A DNA stretch of 64,000 nt from the NCBI RefSeq assembly GCF_027594865.1, contig NZ_CP089391.1:1766501-1830500 (forward strand). Direction: 5' to 3'. The DNA comes from Bradyrhizobium xenonodulans (lineage in GTDB: Bacteria > Pseudomonadota > Alphaproteobacteria > Rhizobiales > Xanthobacteraceae). This document shows, one piece after another, positions 43,085 through 51,160 of this stretch (its first letter is position 1; every line of letters starts with the position of its first letter). Below the pieces are notes generated by a model. It was given only the letters and a program-made list of their open reading frames with translations, searched no databases and had not been told where the DNA came from. Made by a program: the position numbers and the translations under genes.

Positions 43085-43978
43085 ATGCAGCTCGTCGCGC
43101 TCAAATATTTCGTCGCGGTGGCGGATCACGGCAGCTTCAACGCCGCGGCCGAGCGGCTGGGCGTGACGCCGTCGACCCTGACGCGCAGCGTCGACACGCT
43201 GGAGGACGATCTCGGACTGACCCTGTTCGAGCGGAGCCGGCGCGGCGCCGTGCTGGCTCCGGGCGCCGCATCGGTCCTTGCCGAAACCCGGCGTATGCTC
43301 GCCAGCCTCGAGGCGCTGACTCAGGCTGCCGAGGGCGCGGCGCGCGGAACGACCGGAGAGCTCAGGCTTGGCGTGCGCTCTCCGCCGCTCGGCGAGCCCT
43401 TGCGCAGCATGCTGGCGCGCTGGCGGGCGGATCATCCGGGCGTGCGGCTCATCATCCACGAATTGTCCGACCACGACATCTACGCCGAGCTCAACGCGCG
43501 CCGGATCGATGTGGCGCTGGTGCCGAGTTTTGCGCCATGGCCAAGAATCGTGATGGAGCCGCTCTATCGCGAGCGGATGGTGGCGGCGGTGCCGCAGGAT
43601 CACGCGCTCGCCGGGCGCGATAGCTTGCGATGGTCCGATCTGCGCAACGAGACGATCTACGTGCAGGAATGGCCGCAAAGCCACGCCATGCGCGAGTTCT
43701 ACGCCTCGATGATCGGGATCGGCGTGCCGTTCCAGGCCCAGCCGGCCGGCAAGCAGACGGTGTTCAGCCTCGTCGCCGCGGGTTTTGGTGTCACGCTGGC
43801 GCAGCAGAGCCAGGCCGAGATCTCTTTTCCTGGCGTGGCATTCAGGATTGTCGACGAGGCCAACGCGCAGGTCGAATTCAGCCTGGCCTGGCCGCGCGAG
43901 GCCGCGGGCGCGTTGATCGGGCGGTTTCTGACGTCGATGCGAGCCGGCGCCCTGGATGCCGGCTCGGCTGCAAGATGA
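43085..43978 (+). CDS. LysR family transcriptional regulator
   Basis: 297 residues. The N-terminal helix-turn-helix (1-62) is typical: LVALKYFVAVADHGSFNAAA, then ERLGVTPSTLTRSVDTLEDD and LTLFERSRRGAVL. The C-terminal co-inducer domain starts near residue 90 with GELRLGVRSPP. It follows the alpha/beta hydrolase gene by 19 bases on the same strand instead of standing divergent from its target, so its target may be the hydrolase operon it belongs to or a gene elsewhere. Confidence 0.92.
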   Translation: MQLVALKYFVAVADHGSFNAAAERLGVTPSTLTRSVDTLEDDLGLTLFERSRRGAVLAPGAASVLAETRRMLASLEALTQAAEGAARGTTGELRLGVRSPPLGEPLRSMLARWRADHPGVRLIIHELSDHDIYAELNARRIDVALVPSFAPWPRIVMEPLYRERMVAAVPQDHALAGRDSLRWSDLRNETIYVQEWPQSHAMREFYASMIGIGVPFQAQPAGKQTVFSLVAAGFGVTLAQQSQAEISFPGVAFRIVDEANAQVEFSLAWPREAAGALIGRFLTSMRAGALDAGSAAR

Positions 43979-44039
43979 GTTCGTTGCAAGGGCTCCTCGC
44001 AATGACCCTCGTCGGCCCGATGACGCCAGGTGCTCCGCT

Positions 44040-45623
44040 TCAGACTGCCGGAGCAATCTTGTCCCTGCTCGGCTGCACAGCTATCTTCACAATGTCGACC
44101 GCTGCTCCCCGCATGGTTTTCCTGTACCAGTGCGGAATCGTGGCACCAAACAGCGCGCCGATCGATGCGCTGAGCAGGCACGGAATCAACAGCAAGTGCT
44201 GCTGTACCGTAGGCTGGTGCGACGTAGGCTGATTCAACCAGGACATGACGAGAAAGCCCGAAAGTCCCATGAGAGCAGCCAGCCCGGCGCTCTCCGCCCA
44301 TCTGAGCCACCACGGTTCGTGATCCGCTTCGATCGCATCGTCGCACGCGAAGGCCAATGCGATCGAAAGCACAGTGGGTAGCAGCAGCCATTTGGCTTGA
44401 GCCGTGAACGGCAGGGTCGGATGAACCTCATCCAATGGAAAATGTGTTCTGATCAGATAGAAGCCGAATGATATCGGCAGGGTTATCGTCAGGGTACATG
44501 CACCGGAGATCAGATAGGAAAGAATGGGCCTTTCCTTCGCGGAGCGATAGTCTGCAAAGTTCCAGAGCTGCTTCGGCGCAAGTGCGCACACTGCCGCGAT
44601 CGACTGATTGATGGCCACGAGCATTCCAATGGCCAGGGCCTTGCCAAGATCGCCTACGGCCAATGAAACAGTCACTATGACGAACAGCACGACAACGCCC
44701 GCGAAATCAAAGCTCAGCAGGTTGAGCGGCAGGCGGATCAGCGACGGCCGCTGAATGGAAAAGCCAATCTCTGCAAAGTGGTGCGCGACTTCGCCGTCGC
44801 TATTGCAACTGTACAGAAGCACTCTGGCAAGCATCAACCGGATGTCCTCGTAGGCGTCGAGCGCATACGACCGAAACTGGTCAACCGGATCTGTCGCGGG
44901 CTCGAGCTGGCGCTGAGCGAGCTGAGTTGTGAGAGTGAAGAACGCCACTGATTGAGCGAAGAAGCTGCTCATTTTTTTCTCGAAAGCGGCTTTCTCCTCG
45001 GGAAAGTCCGCGGAATATCCGGTCCAGCCAGGCAGATTGCTCAAGGCAACATAGAGCGCGAGACATCGCGTGAACCGAAAGCGCACGCTGTCCAGGGTGA
45101 AGTCGGGCTGGAGTTGCGCGGCCAGGGAGTCTGGCAGAAGCGTGCTGTTGGCGATGTAGAATTTGGTATCCGAAACCAGCCTGTCCGAGATCGTAAGCTG
45201 CGTCATGTTGATCCGTTGCGCCCAGCGAACAGCCCCAAGCGGGATCGCGCCCATTCGATGAAAGAACCGCAGCATGGCACCGTCGATGTCGCGCAGAATG
45301 GGAACCGATGGCAGCAAAGTCGTCAGGATAAGGGCGGCCACCAGTGGCGCATCAAGACTCTTCAGTTCTTCCGGAATGGGACCTGGCGCGTACAGAATGT
45401 TCAGCAACGCCGGTTTGTGAGCAAGCACCCAGCTCAAGAACATCAGAAGCCCGATGCAGGACACGACATAGGTCACGTAGCTGCTGTAATATTGGACGCG
45501 GGTTGTCTCCGACCTGAGCGTTCGAGGCGTGGCAAAACGATTTCCGGCATAAAACGCCGTTAGCACGCCGGCCACGAGATGCGCGGCATCGAGGTGAATT
45601 GCTGTAAAGAACTGATCTAACAT
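44040..45623 (-). CDS. Polytopic membrane protein of unrecognised family
   Basis: 527 residues from ATG 45623 (MLDQFFTAIHLDAAHLVAGV). I count about nine hydrophobic segments: three in the first 125 residues, a soluble helical middle of about 180 residues (with RWAQRINMTQLTISDRLVSD and an acidic DAYEDIRLML region), and six more in the last 220. The lower GC and varied composition differ from neighbouring genes, which suggests acquisition. I know no family with this layout. It is a single gene, convergent with the LysR gene and followed at its upstream side by the receptor locus. Confidence 0.75.
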   Translation of the reverse strand: MLDQFFTAIHLDAAHLVAGVLTAFYAGNRFATPRTLRSETTRVQYYSSYVTYVVSCIGLLMFLSWVLAHKPALLNILYAPGPIPEELKSLDAPLVAALILTTLLPSVPILRDIDGAMLRFFHRMGAIPLGAVRWAQRINMTQLTISDRLVSDTKFYIANSTLLPDSLAAQLQPDFTLDSVRFRFTRCLALYVALSNLPGWTGYSADFPEEKAAFEKKMSSFFAQSVAFFTLTTQLAQRQLEPATDPVDQFRSYALDAYEDIRLMLARVLLYSCNSDGEVAHHFAEIGFSIQRPSLIRLPLNLLSFDFAGVVVLFVIVTVSLAVGDLGKALAIGMLVAINQSIAAVCALAPKQLWNFADYRSAKERPILSYLISGACTLTITLPISFGFYLIRTHFPLDEVHPTLPFTAQAKWLLLPTVLSIALAFACDDAIEADHEPWWLRWAESAGLAALMGLSGFLVMSWLNQPTSHQPTVQQHLLLIPCLLSASIGALFGATIPHWYRKTMRGAAVDIVKIAVQPSRDKIAPAV

Positions 45624-45773
45624 GTCATGCCTCCAGGAGCGCAAGACATTGCAGGCGGCCGGATTTATTCGCGGAGCCGAACCGCTCACCACATTGCCAT
45701 AAGCGTCTGCCGACGGCTGTGAACCAGCTCACAAAACGCGGCGCATGCTCCGGGCAGGCTTCTGCGCGAGGCG

Positions 45774-45799
45774 GGTCGGGGCCCCTTCGGGCCCCGACC
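45774..45799 (-). terminator. Strong hairpin after the TonB-dependent receptor gene
   Basis: GGTCGGGGCCC pairs exactly with GGGCCCCGACC around a four-base loop, starting ten bases after the receptor stop. There is no T-run, so it may end transcription weakly or protect the 3' end of the message. Confidence 0.6.
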
Positions 45800-45808
45800 G
45801 GATCTCCG

Positions 45809-48160
45809 TCAGAACTTGAAGTTCGCGAACGCCCGGACACCGATCCCCGGCATCAACACCTCGTCCTTGGTGTAGGACACCGAGTTGCGGATGTTCTCGT
45901 TGAGGAGATTGTTGCCGACGATGCCGGCCATCATCTCGCGCGCACCGAACCAGTTGCGGTCGAGCTTGGTCTTGTAGCTGACTTCGGCCTTCAGCAAATT
46001 GTAGCCCGCCGTCGGCGTCTCCGCGATCAATGCGACGTTGTTCTGCGCGAAGGCGTGCAGCAAATTGACCCGCATCAGCCAGTTGTCGTCGCGCCAGAAC
46101 ACGCCACCGCCCATTCGCAAGGGCGGAATGCGCGGCACGTTGGTGCCGTCGGAGAAGGTGGCGCGGACCACGTCGAGCTGGTTCTCGATGCCCCAGATGC
46201 CGCCCTGAAACGCACCGACATCGAGCTGCGACTGGAATTCACCGCCGCGGAAATTGGCGTTGCGCTGCGAGTAGACGGCCTGGTTCAGCTCCGCGCCCGG
46301 CGCACCGCAGGACGCAAAGTCGTCGTCGCAGGACACGCCGGTGAGGCGGCGATAGATGAAATTGTCGAAATGCGTGTAGTAGACGGTCGCCTCGAAGCGG
46401 AACGGCCCCGTCGCCTTGCGCACGCCGAGCTCGACCGACTTCGCGGTCTCGATGGTGAGGTTCGGGTTGCCGATGTCGAACGTAGCAGTCGCGTCATGAC
46501 CGCCGCGGGAAAACAGCTCGGCCGCCTTCGGCGCGCGCTCGACATATTGCGCGGTGATGCTGCCGACCATGCCGCCCGGCAAGTCCTGCAACAGGCCGAT
46601 GCTGCCGCTCTTCGGCGTGAAGGACGGGTTGCGCGAGATTCCCGCCTGCGGCGTGCCGTCAGGCAAATAATCCGCCGGGAAGTCCGGCGTCGTGCCGTGC
46701 AGTTCGACATGCTCGATGCGGCCCGCGATCTGCGCCCGCGTCGCCTCCGTGAACTTGAACTCGTTGAAGGCGTAGCCGGCAACGCGGGTGCTGTTGTTCG
46801 GGTCCCACAGGCCGTTGAACAGCGTGCCGGGATTGTCCGGGCTCGGCGCGCTGAGCTCCTGATGGCCGACCTGGAAGCCCAGCGCCGTCGTCACCTCGGC
46901 GAAGCGCGCGTTGAACGGCATCAACTGCACCTCGGTGCGGATCTCCTGCTCCTTGTTGGTGAAGGTCTGCCGGATGCCGTCGCTGTTGAGATCGGCGGGA
47001 TCGGCAAGGCCGATCTCGTTGTGCCGGTAGTCGGTTGCGCCGGCCCAGAAGCGGACGGCGTCGATCGCGGTGGCGTCGGGGTGGTACTCGCCCTTGACGT
47101 TGATCTTGGTCTGGTGGCCGTCGATCCGCGTCTGGTGGTCGGCGCCGTCGATGCCGGGGATGTGGTAGAGCGAGTCGTTCTGCGTGATCGACGCGCCGAT
47201 ATAGCCGCCCTGGAAGAAGTAGGAGCCGCCGATAGAGGCGCCGTCCGAACGCGTCGCCGAGTTCGGCTGGCGACCGTTCACGGGCCGCGACTGGTCGTTC
47301 AGATAGGGGTAGCTCGGGATGCTGTAGTCGGATGTGGTGCGGCCATAGGCGTCGGCATGGAAGGCAAAATTGCCGCCGCCGGTGTCGAGCAGCACGCCGC
47401 TCTCGACGCCACGATCGACCGAGCTGAACGCGGTGCGTGTCTCGGCCGTGACGCAAGGCGACGTCGCGGCCGTTGCGAGCGGGGCCTTGGTCGGCAGGCC
47501 GTAAGGCTGGAACGACGGAGCGCAAGCAGGCAGCGCATCCGGAATCCGGTTGTTGGTGGCGCTGACGACGCCGCCGATCGAGGTCGAGCCGTAGCGCAAG
47601 GCGGCCGGCCCGCGCACCACCTCGATCTGGTTGGTCGCGAGCGGATCGATCGGGACGAAATGATCCTCGCCGAGATCGGAGGCGCCGTTCGAGTTGGTGC
47701 CGTTCTCGACGATGCCGACGCGGTTGACATCGAGGCCGCGGATGATGGGCCGGCTGGAGGCGCCGGGCGCGAAGCTCGATCCGGTGATGCCGGGTTTCGA
47801 GAACAGGACATCGCCGAGTTGGCCGCCGCCCTCGCGGCGGATCTCCTCGTTCGGCACGACGGTGACGGTGGCGAACTGGTTGGTCACAACAGGCAGTACG
47901 CCCTGCTGAGGTGCGGCCGGTGCCGCCGGCGCGGCTTCAGCCGTGCGTTCGCGGCTGCGCGCGGGCGCGGTGCGGGCTGCGCGGACTGGTTTGCGCGTCG
48001 GCACGATCGCTGCTCTGCGCACGATCGGGCTGGGCGCCGTAACCGTGACGGACGGAAGCTCGGTGGTCGCCGACTGGGCCAGCGCCGGGGTGGCGGCGGC
48101 GCCGAGCAGGAGCAGGCTTGCTCCCCCCAGGCGCTGCGCGCGTCGCAATTCAAATGACAT
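45809..48160 (-). CDS. TonB-dependent outer-membrane receptor, probable zinc uptake
   Basis: 783 residues. A signal peptide covers about 1-28 (GGASLLLLGAAATPALAQ), then a TonB-box-like LPSVTVTAPS and a basic, Ala/Pro-rich stretch to about residue 85. The plug domain (about 90-205) has GVLPVV, GQLGDVLFSKPGI and IEVVRGPAALRYGSTSIGGVV. A beta-barrel follows, ending in phenylalanine (FANFKF) as outer-membrane proteins do. A Zur-like box lies upstream of the DUF2946 gene that precedes it, so zinc is the best guess for the substrate, as for ZnuD; other metals are possible. Confidence 0.9.
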   Translation of the reverse strand: MSFELRRAQRLGGASLLLLGAAATPALAQSATTELPSVTVTAPSPIVRRAAIVPTRKPVRAARTAPARSRERTAEAAPAAPAAPQQGVLPVVTNQFATVTVVPNEEIRREGGGQLGDVLFSKPGITGSSFAPGASSRPIIRGLDVNRVGIVENGTNSNGASDLGEDHFVPIDPLATNQIEVVRGPAALRYGSTSIGGVVSATNNRIPDALPACAPSFQPYGLPTKAPLATAATSPCVTAETRTAFSSVDRGVESGVLLDTGGGNFAFHADAYGRTTSDYSIPSYPYLNDQSRPVNGRQPNSATRSDGASIGGSYFFQGGYIGASITQNDSLYHIPGIDGADHQTRIDGHQTKINVKGEYHPDATAIDAVRFWAGATDYRHNEIGLADPADLNSDGIRQTFTNKEQEIRTEVQLMPFNARFAEVTTALGFQVGHQELSAPSPDNPGTLFNGLWDPNNSTRVAGYAFNEFKFTEATRAQIAGRIEHVELHGTTPDFPADYLPDGTPQAGISRNPSFTPKSGSIGLLQDLPGGMVGSITAQYVERAPKAAELFSRGGHDATATFDIGNPNLTIETAKSVELGVRKATGPFRFEATVYYTHFDNFIYRRLTGVSCDDDFASCGAPGAELNQAVYSQRNANFRGGEFQSQLDVGAFQGGIWGIENQLDVVRATFSDGTNVPRIPPLRMGGGVFWRDDNWLMRVNLLHAFAQNNVALIAETPTAGYNLLKAEVSYKTKLDRNWFGAREMMAGIVGNNLLNENIRNSVSYTKDEVLMPGIGVRAFANFKF

Positions 48161-48305
48161 GGTCCTGATTCCAGTCAGGCGCCGTCCGGACGATTCTTTG
48201 CTGATCGGAGGCGGCCTGCCGTCGCGGCGCGACGGAATTCGACTTCAACTGCTCCCGGGCCTTCGCCGACGTGCGGCCAGCCCGGGCGTGATCAAGCGAT
48301 GGAGG

Positions 48306-48710
48306 TCAGGACGCAGGAGGGGCGCGGGGCTGGAACGCCGTGCCGGCCGATTTCAGATGGATGAATTCGGCATCGGTGGTGCGATGGAGCAGGTCGATCG
48401 CCTGCGGCAGCAGCAACAGAGGCGGCGCCGCTGATATGACGGTGCCCGCCATCGCGACGACGGCGCAGATCGCGCAATTGTCCTCGCCCGGCTGCTCCCG
48501 GTCGGAGCCGGCGGGCGACTGTTTCTGGACCGCGGCGCGGTCGATCGGGGCGATGCCCTTGCTGCCGTCCGTCTGCTGCAGCGCGGACTGGGCGAGCGGC
48601 GCGGCCTGGGCGAACCAATGGCTATGGCCGAACGTCAGCGCGAACTGCACCAGCATCGCGAAGAGCGCGAGCCGGGCGCCGTGCCTGATATTCGACCGGA
48701 ACCACTTCAT
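48306..48710 (-). CDS. DUF2946-like membrane protein with CxxC motif
   Basis: 134 residues from ATG 48710. A hydrophobic start (ARLALFAMLVQFALTFGHSH), then a charged middle, then DNCAICAVVAMAGTVISAAP with a CxxC pair and a second hydrophobic stretch (about 81-105). The fit is to DUF2946, small proteins often found near TonB-dependent receptors and copper or zinc genes. The HSH and CxxC groups could bind metal. It is the first gene behind the Zur-like box and lies 145 bases before the receptor gene, so the two are likely co-transcribed. Confidence 0.78.
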   Translation of the reverse strand: MKWFRSNIRHGARLALFAMLVQFALTFGHSHWFAQAAPLAQSALQQTDGSKGIAPIDRAAVQKQSPAGSDREQPGEDNCAICAVVAMAGTVISAAPPLLLLPQAIDLLHRTTDAEFIHLKSAGTAFQPRAPPAS

Positions 48711-48732
48711 CTGGAAAAGCCATACCCCACAT

Positions 48733-48760
48733 CGCGAGACATCAATCCCCTGATGTCGCG
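48733..48760. other. Inverted repeat beside the Zur-like box
   Basis: CGCGAGACATCA and TGATGTCGCG are complementary apart from one extra base, around ATCCCC. It lies between the Zur-like box and the DUF2946 start, so it is either a 5' leader hairpin or a second operator. Confidence 0.5.
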
Positions 48761-48779
48761 ACGTTATAATGTAACATCG
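48761..48779. promoter_or_regulatory. Zur-like operator
   Basis: ACGTTATAATGTAACATCG has a GTTA...TAAC palindrome at 48763-48775 centred on 48769, close to the Zur consensus TGTTATANTATAACA with one inner mismatch. It lies 51-69 bases before the DUF2946 start on the minus strand, the expected place for a repressor. Zinc-loaded Zur would shut the receptor locus when zinc is ample. Confidence 0.68.
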
Positions 48780-48910
48780 CGCGGTTGGTGAGTGGATGTC
48801 AACGGTGGGAAGACCTGCGGCAGCAGGCCGCCGGTCCGATGTGTCGTTCGGGCAACTAGAGCGGTGGGCAAGACGTCGAATGGCGTGGCGGGGAGCTCGC
48901 CTGCAGCCAT

Positions 48911-49035
48911 CCTTCGAGACGCCCGCCTGCGGCGGGCCCTCAGGATGAGGTCGGAGTGTGAGGCAGCGACGTCAACAAGCCGAGCTGCCCGCTCAGCCTC
49001 ATCCTGAGGAGACCGCGAAGCGGTCGTCTCGAAGG
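48911..49035. repeat. Long inverted repeat, family C element
   Basis: CCTTCGAGACG near 48911 matches CGTCTCGAAGG ending at 49035, and inner arms CCCTCAGGATGAGG and CCTCATCCTGAGGAG are complementary too. It shares the CTCAGGATGAGG core with the element at 1545-1657. It fills most of the gap (48780-49089) upstream of the receptor locus and after the amidotransferase-like gene; otherwise the gap shows nothing I can support. Confidence 0.72.
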
Positions 49036-49089
49036 ACGAGGCGCTTGCTCAGGCCCCGCCGCCAAGAGAGCCCATCACGGTTCAGCAGA

Positions 49090-51153
49090 TCACCGCCCCT
49101 CGCGCACCCACGTCGCCGCAAACGCGCCGAGCAGCAGCAGCAGGCCGATCAGGCCGGCGAAGATCGGCAGCACGCCGACGCCCTTCACCACGCTGGCGTC
49201 GCGCATCCGCACGCCCATCCAGCCGTCGCCGGCGAACACGCTGGTCGAGCGCACCGGCACGATGCGCGGCAGCTCGACGTTTGTGCCGTCGACGACGCGC
49301 ACGGCATTGCCGCCGGTCGCCTGGGTCAGCGGCTTCAACGTGTCGGTGGTGGAGGTGACTTCCGAAAACTCCTTCGGATTGGTCGGGCCGACATTGATCA
49401 GCGCCTTCAGCGTGCCGTCGGTGGCCTGCCACAGGCCGAGTTCGCTCGCCGGCAACTTGGCGCGCCACTCGCCGGGATCGCCGGGACTGAGCGTCAGGTC
49501 CTGCGACACGCCGGACGGCGAGGTCACGCTTACCGGCTGGACGCTGTCCGCCATGGTCTGGCGCACCACCACGAGGTCCTTGCCCTGCACTTGCAGGCGC
49601 AGCGCTTCTTCATCCAGATCAGGCTGCTTCATCAGCCAGTGCGACATCCGCCGCAGCAGGTCGAGATGCGGGCCGCCGCCTTCATAGCCGCGCGCCCACA
49701 GCCAGATGTGGTCGGACAGCAGCAGCGCGACGCGGCCCTCGCCGAAGCGCGACAGGAACAGCAGCGGCTTGCCGTCGACGCCGGTCATGACAGGCGGGTT
49801 GACGGCGTTGCGGGTGTCGACGGTGCGGAAGAAGCGGCTCCAGCGCGGCGGCTCGCTTGCCGAGCCTTCGAGGCCGCGCGTGACCGGATGGCGTTTGCCG
49901 ACGTCCGACAAATGCGCATAGAACGGCTTCTCGGTTACGCCGACGGGTTCGGCCGGCAGCACCGAATCCAGCGGCGTGCGCCAGATGCTGGTGTTGGAGG
50001 CGTAGTCGGGACCGGCCGAGACCAGCACCGCGCCGCCGCCGCGCACATAGCGCGCGATGTTGTCGAAATAGGCGATCGGCAGCACGCCCTGGCGGGCGTA
50101 GCGGTCGAAGATGATCAGCTGGAATTCGTTGATCTTCTGCTGGAACAGCTCGCGGGTCGGAAACGCGATCAGCGACAATTCGTTGATCGGCGTGCCGTCC
50201 TGCTTCTCCGGCGGCCGCAGAATGGTGAAGTGCACGAGGTCGACGCTGGCGTCGGACTTCAGGAGGTTGCGCCAGGTGCGCTCGCCCGAATGCGGCTCGC
50301 CCGAGACCAGCAGCACGCGCAGCTTGTCGCGCACGCCGTCGATGGCGACGACGGCGCGGTTGTTCACCGGCGTCAGCTCGCGCTCGAGCGGCGAAGCCTC
50401 GATCTCGACGATGTTCGGGCCGGCATGCTTGATGTCGACGTCGACGCTCGCGCTCTGGCCGCTCGACAGCGTGCGCTCGCTCAGGACCTCGCCGTCCCGG
50501 CGGATCGTGACCTTGGCGCGCTCGCCGGTAACGCCCTGGTCGTCGAGGCGGTAGCTGATGGTCTGGTTCTGCCCGACGATGCCGAAGCGCGGCGCCGCCG
50601 TGATCGCGATGCGGCGGTCGCGCTCGTCCTTCTGCCCGGTGATCAGCGCGTGCACCGGCGCCTGGAAACCGAGCCCGGCGGAATTGGCGGGAATGTCGTG
50701 GACGCGGCCGTCGGTGATCATGAACGCGCCCGCGACGCGATCGACCGGGACGTCCGACAGCGCCGAGGCAAGCGCGCCGAACAGCTTGGTGCCGTCGGTT
50801 TCGCCGTCGGCCTGTCCGGCGTCGACGACGCGGACCTCGAGGCCCTTGATCTTCTTCAGGCTGTCGACCAGCGCTTCCTGCGCCTGCGCGGCCTCGCGGT
50901 TGCGGTTGCCGAAATTCTGGCTCGGGCTCTTGTCGACGACGATGGCGGCGACCGAGGTGAGAGGATCGCGGTCCTCGCGCGTGAAGGAGGGATTGGCGAG
51001 CGCCAGCAGGAACAGCGCCAGCGCGGCGACCCGCACGGCAGCACCCCGCGCGCGCGAAACCAGCAGCACGATCGCGATGACGACGATCGCCGCCAGCGCG
51101 AGCCAGAGGACGATCGAAGGAACGAGCGGCGTGAAGGCGATGCCGTAATTCAT
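49090..51153 (-). CDS. Membrane protein with VWA-like and amidotransferase-like domains
   Basis: 687 residues, last gene of the MoxR operon. Two hydrophobic segments at about 8-32 and 38-54, then a periplasmic VWA-like part whose metal site reads IVVDKSPSQ (Asp74, Ser76, Ser78; D-x-S-x-S). About residues 240-480 form a class-I-glutamine-amidotransferase-like fold often annotated for this gene (RVLLVSGEPHSGERTWRNLL, VRGGGAVLVSAGPDY). A final hydrophobic segment is near 665-684. Such proteins accompany BatA/DUF4159 and DUF58 genes; their substrates are unknown. Confidence 0.82.
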   Translation of the reverse strand: MNYGIAFTPLVPSIVLWLALAAIVVIAIVLLVSRARGAAVRVAALALFLLALANPSFTREDRDPLTSVAAIVVDKSPSQNFGNRNREAAQAQEALVDSLKKIKGLEVRVVDAGQADGETDGTKLFGALASALSDVPVDRVAGAFMITDGRVHDIPANSAGLGFQAPVHALITGQKDERDRRIAITAAPRFGIVGQNQTISYRLDDQGVTGERAKVTIRRDGEVLSERTLSSGQSASVDVDIKHAGPNIVEIEASPLERELTPVNNRAVVAIDGVRDKLRVLLVSGEPHSGERTWRNLLKSDASVDLVHFTILRPPEKQDGTPINELSLIAFPTRELFQQKINEFQLIIFDRYARQGVLPIAYFDNIARYVRGGGAVLVSAGPDYASNTSIWRTPLDSVLPAEPVGVTEKPFYAHLSDVGKRHPVTRGLEGSASEPPRWSRFFRTVDTRNAVNPPVMTGVDGKPLLFLSRFGEGRVALLLSDHIWLWARGYEGGGPHLDLLRRMSHWLMKQPDLDEEALRLQVQGKDLVVVRQTMADSVQPVSVTSPSGVSQDLTLSPGDPGEWRAKLPASELGLWQATDGTLKALINVGPTNPKEFSEVTSTTDTLKPLTQATGGNAVRVVDGTNVELPRIVPVRSTSVFAGDGWMGVRMRDASVVKGVGVLPIFAGLIGLLLLLGAFAATWVREGR

Positions 51154-51160
51154 CTCTATC

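Noticed and set aside
45719..48157. Plus-strand frame of about 810 codons
   Set aside because: Antisense to the TonB-dependent receptor. Composition is dominated by Arg, Val, Ala and Gly with no recognisable motif.
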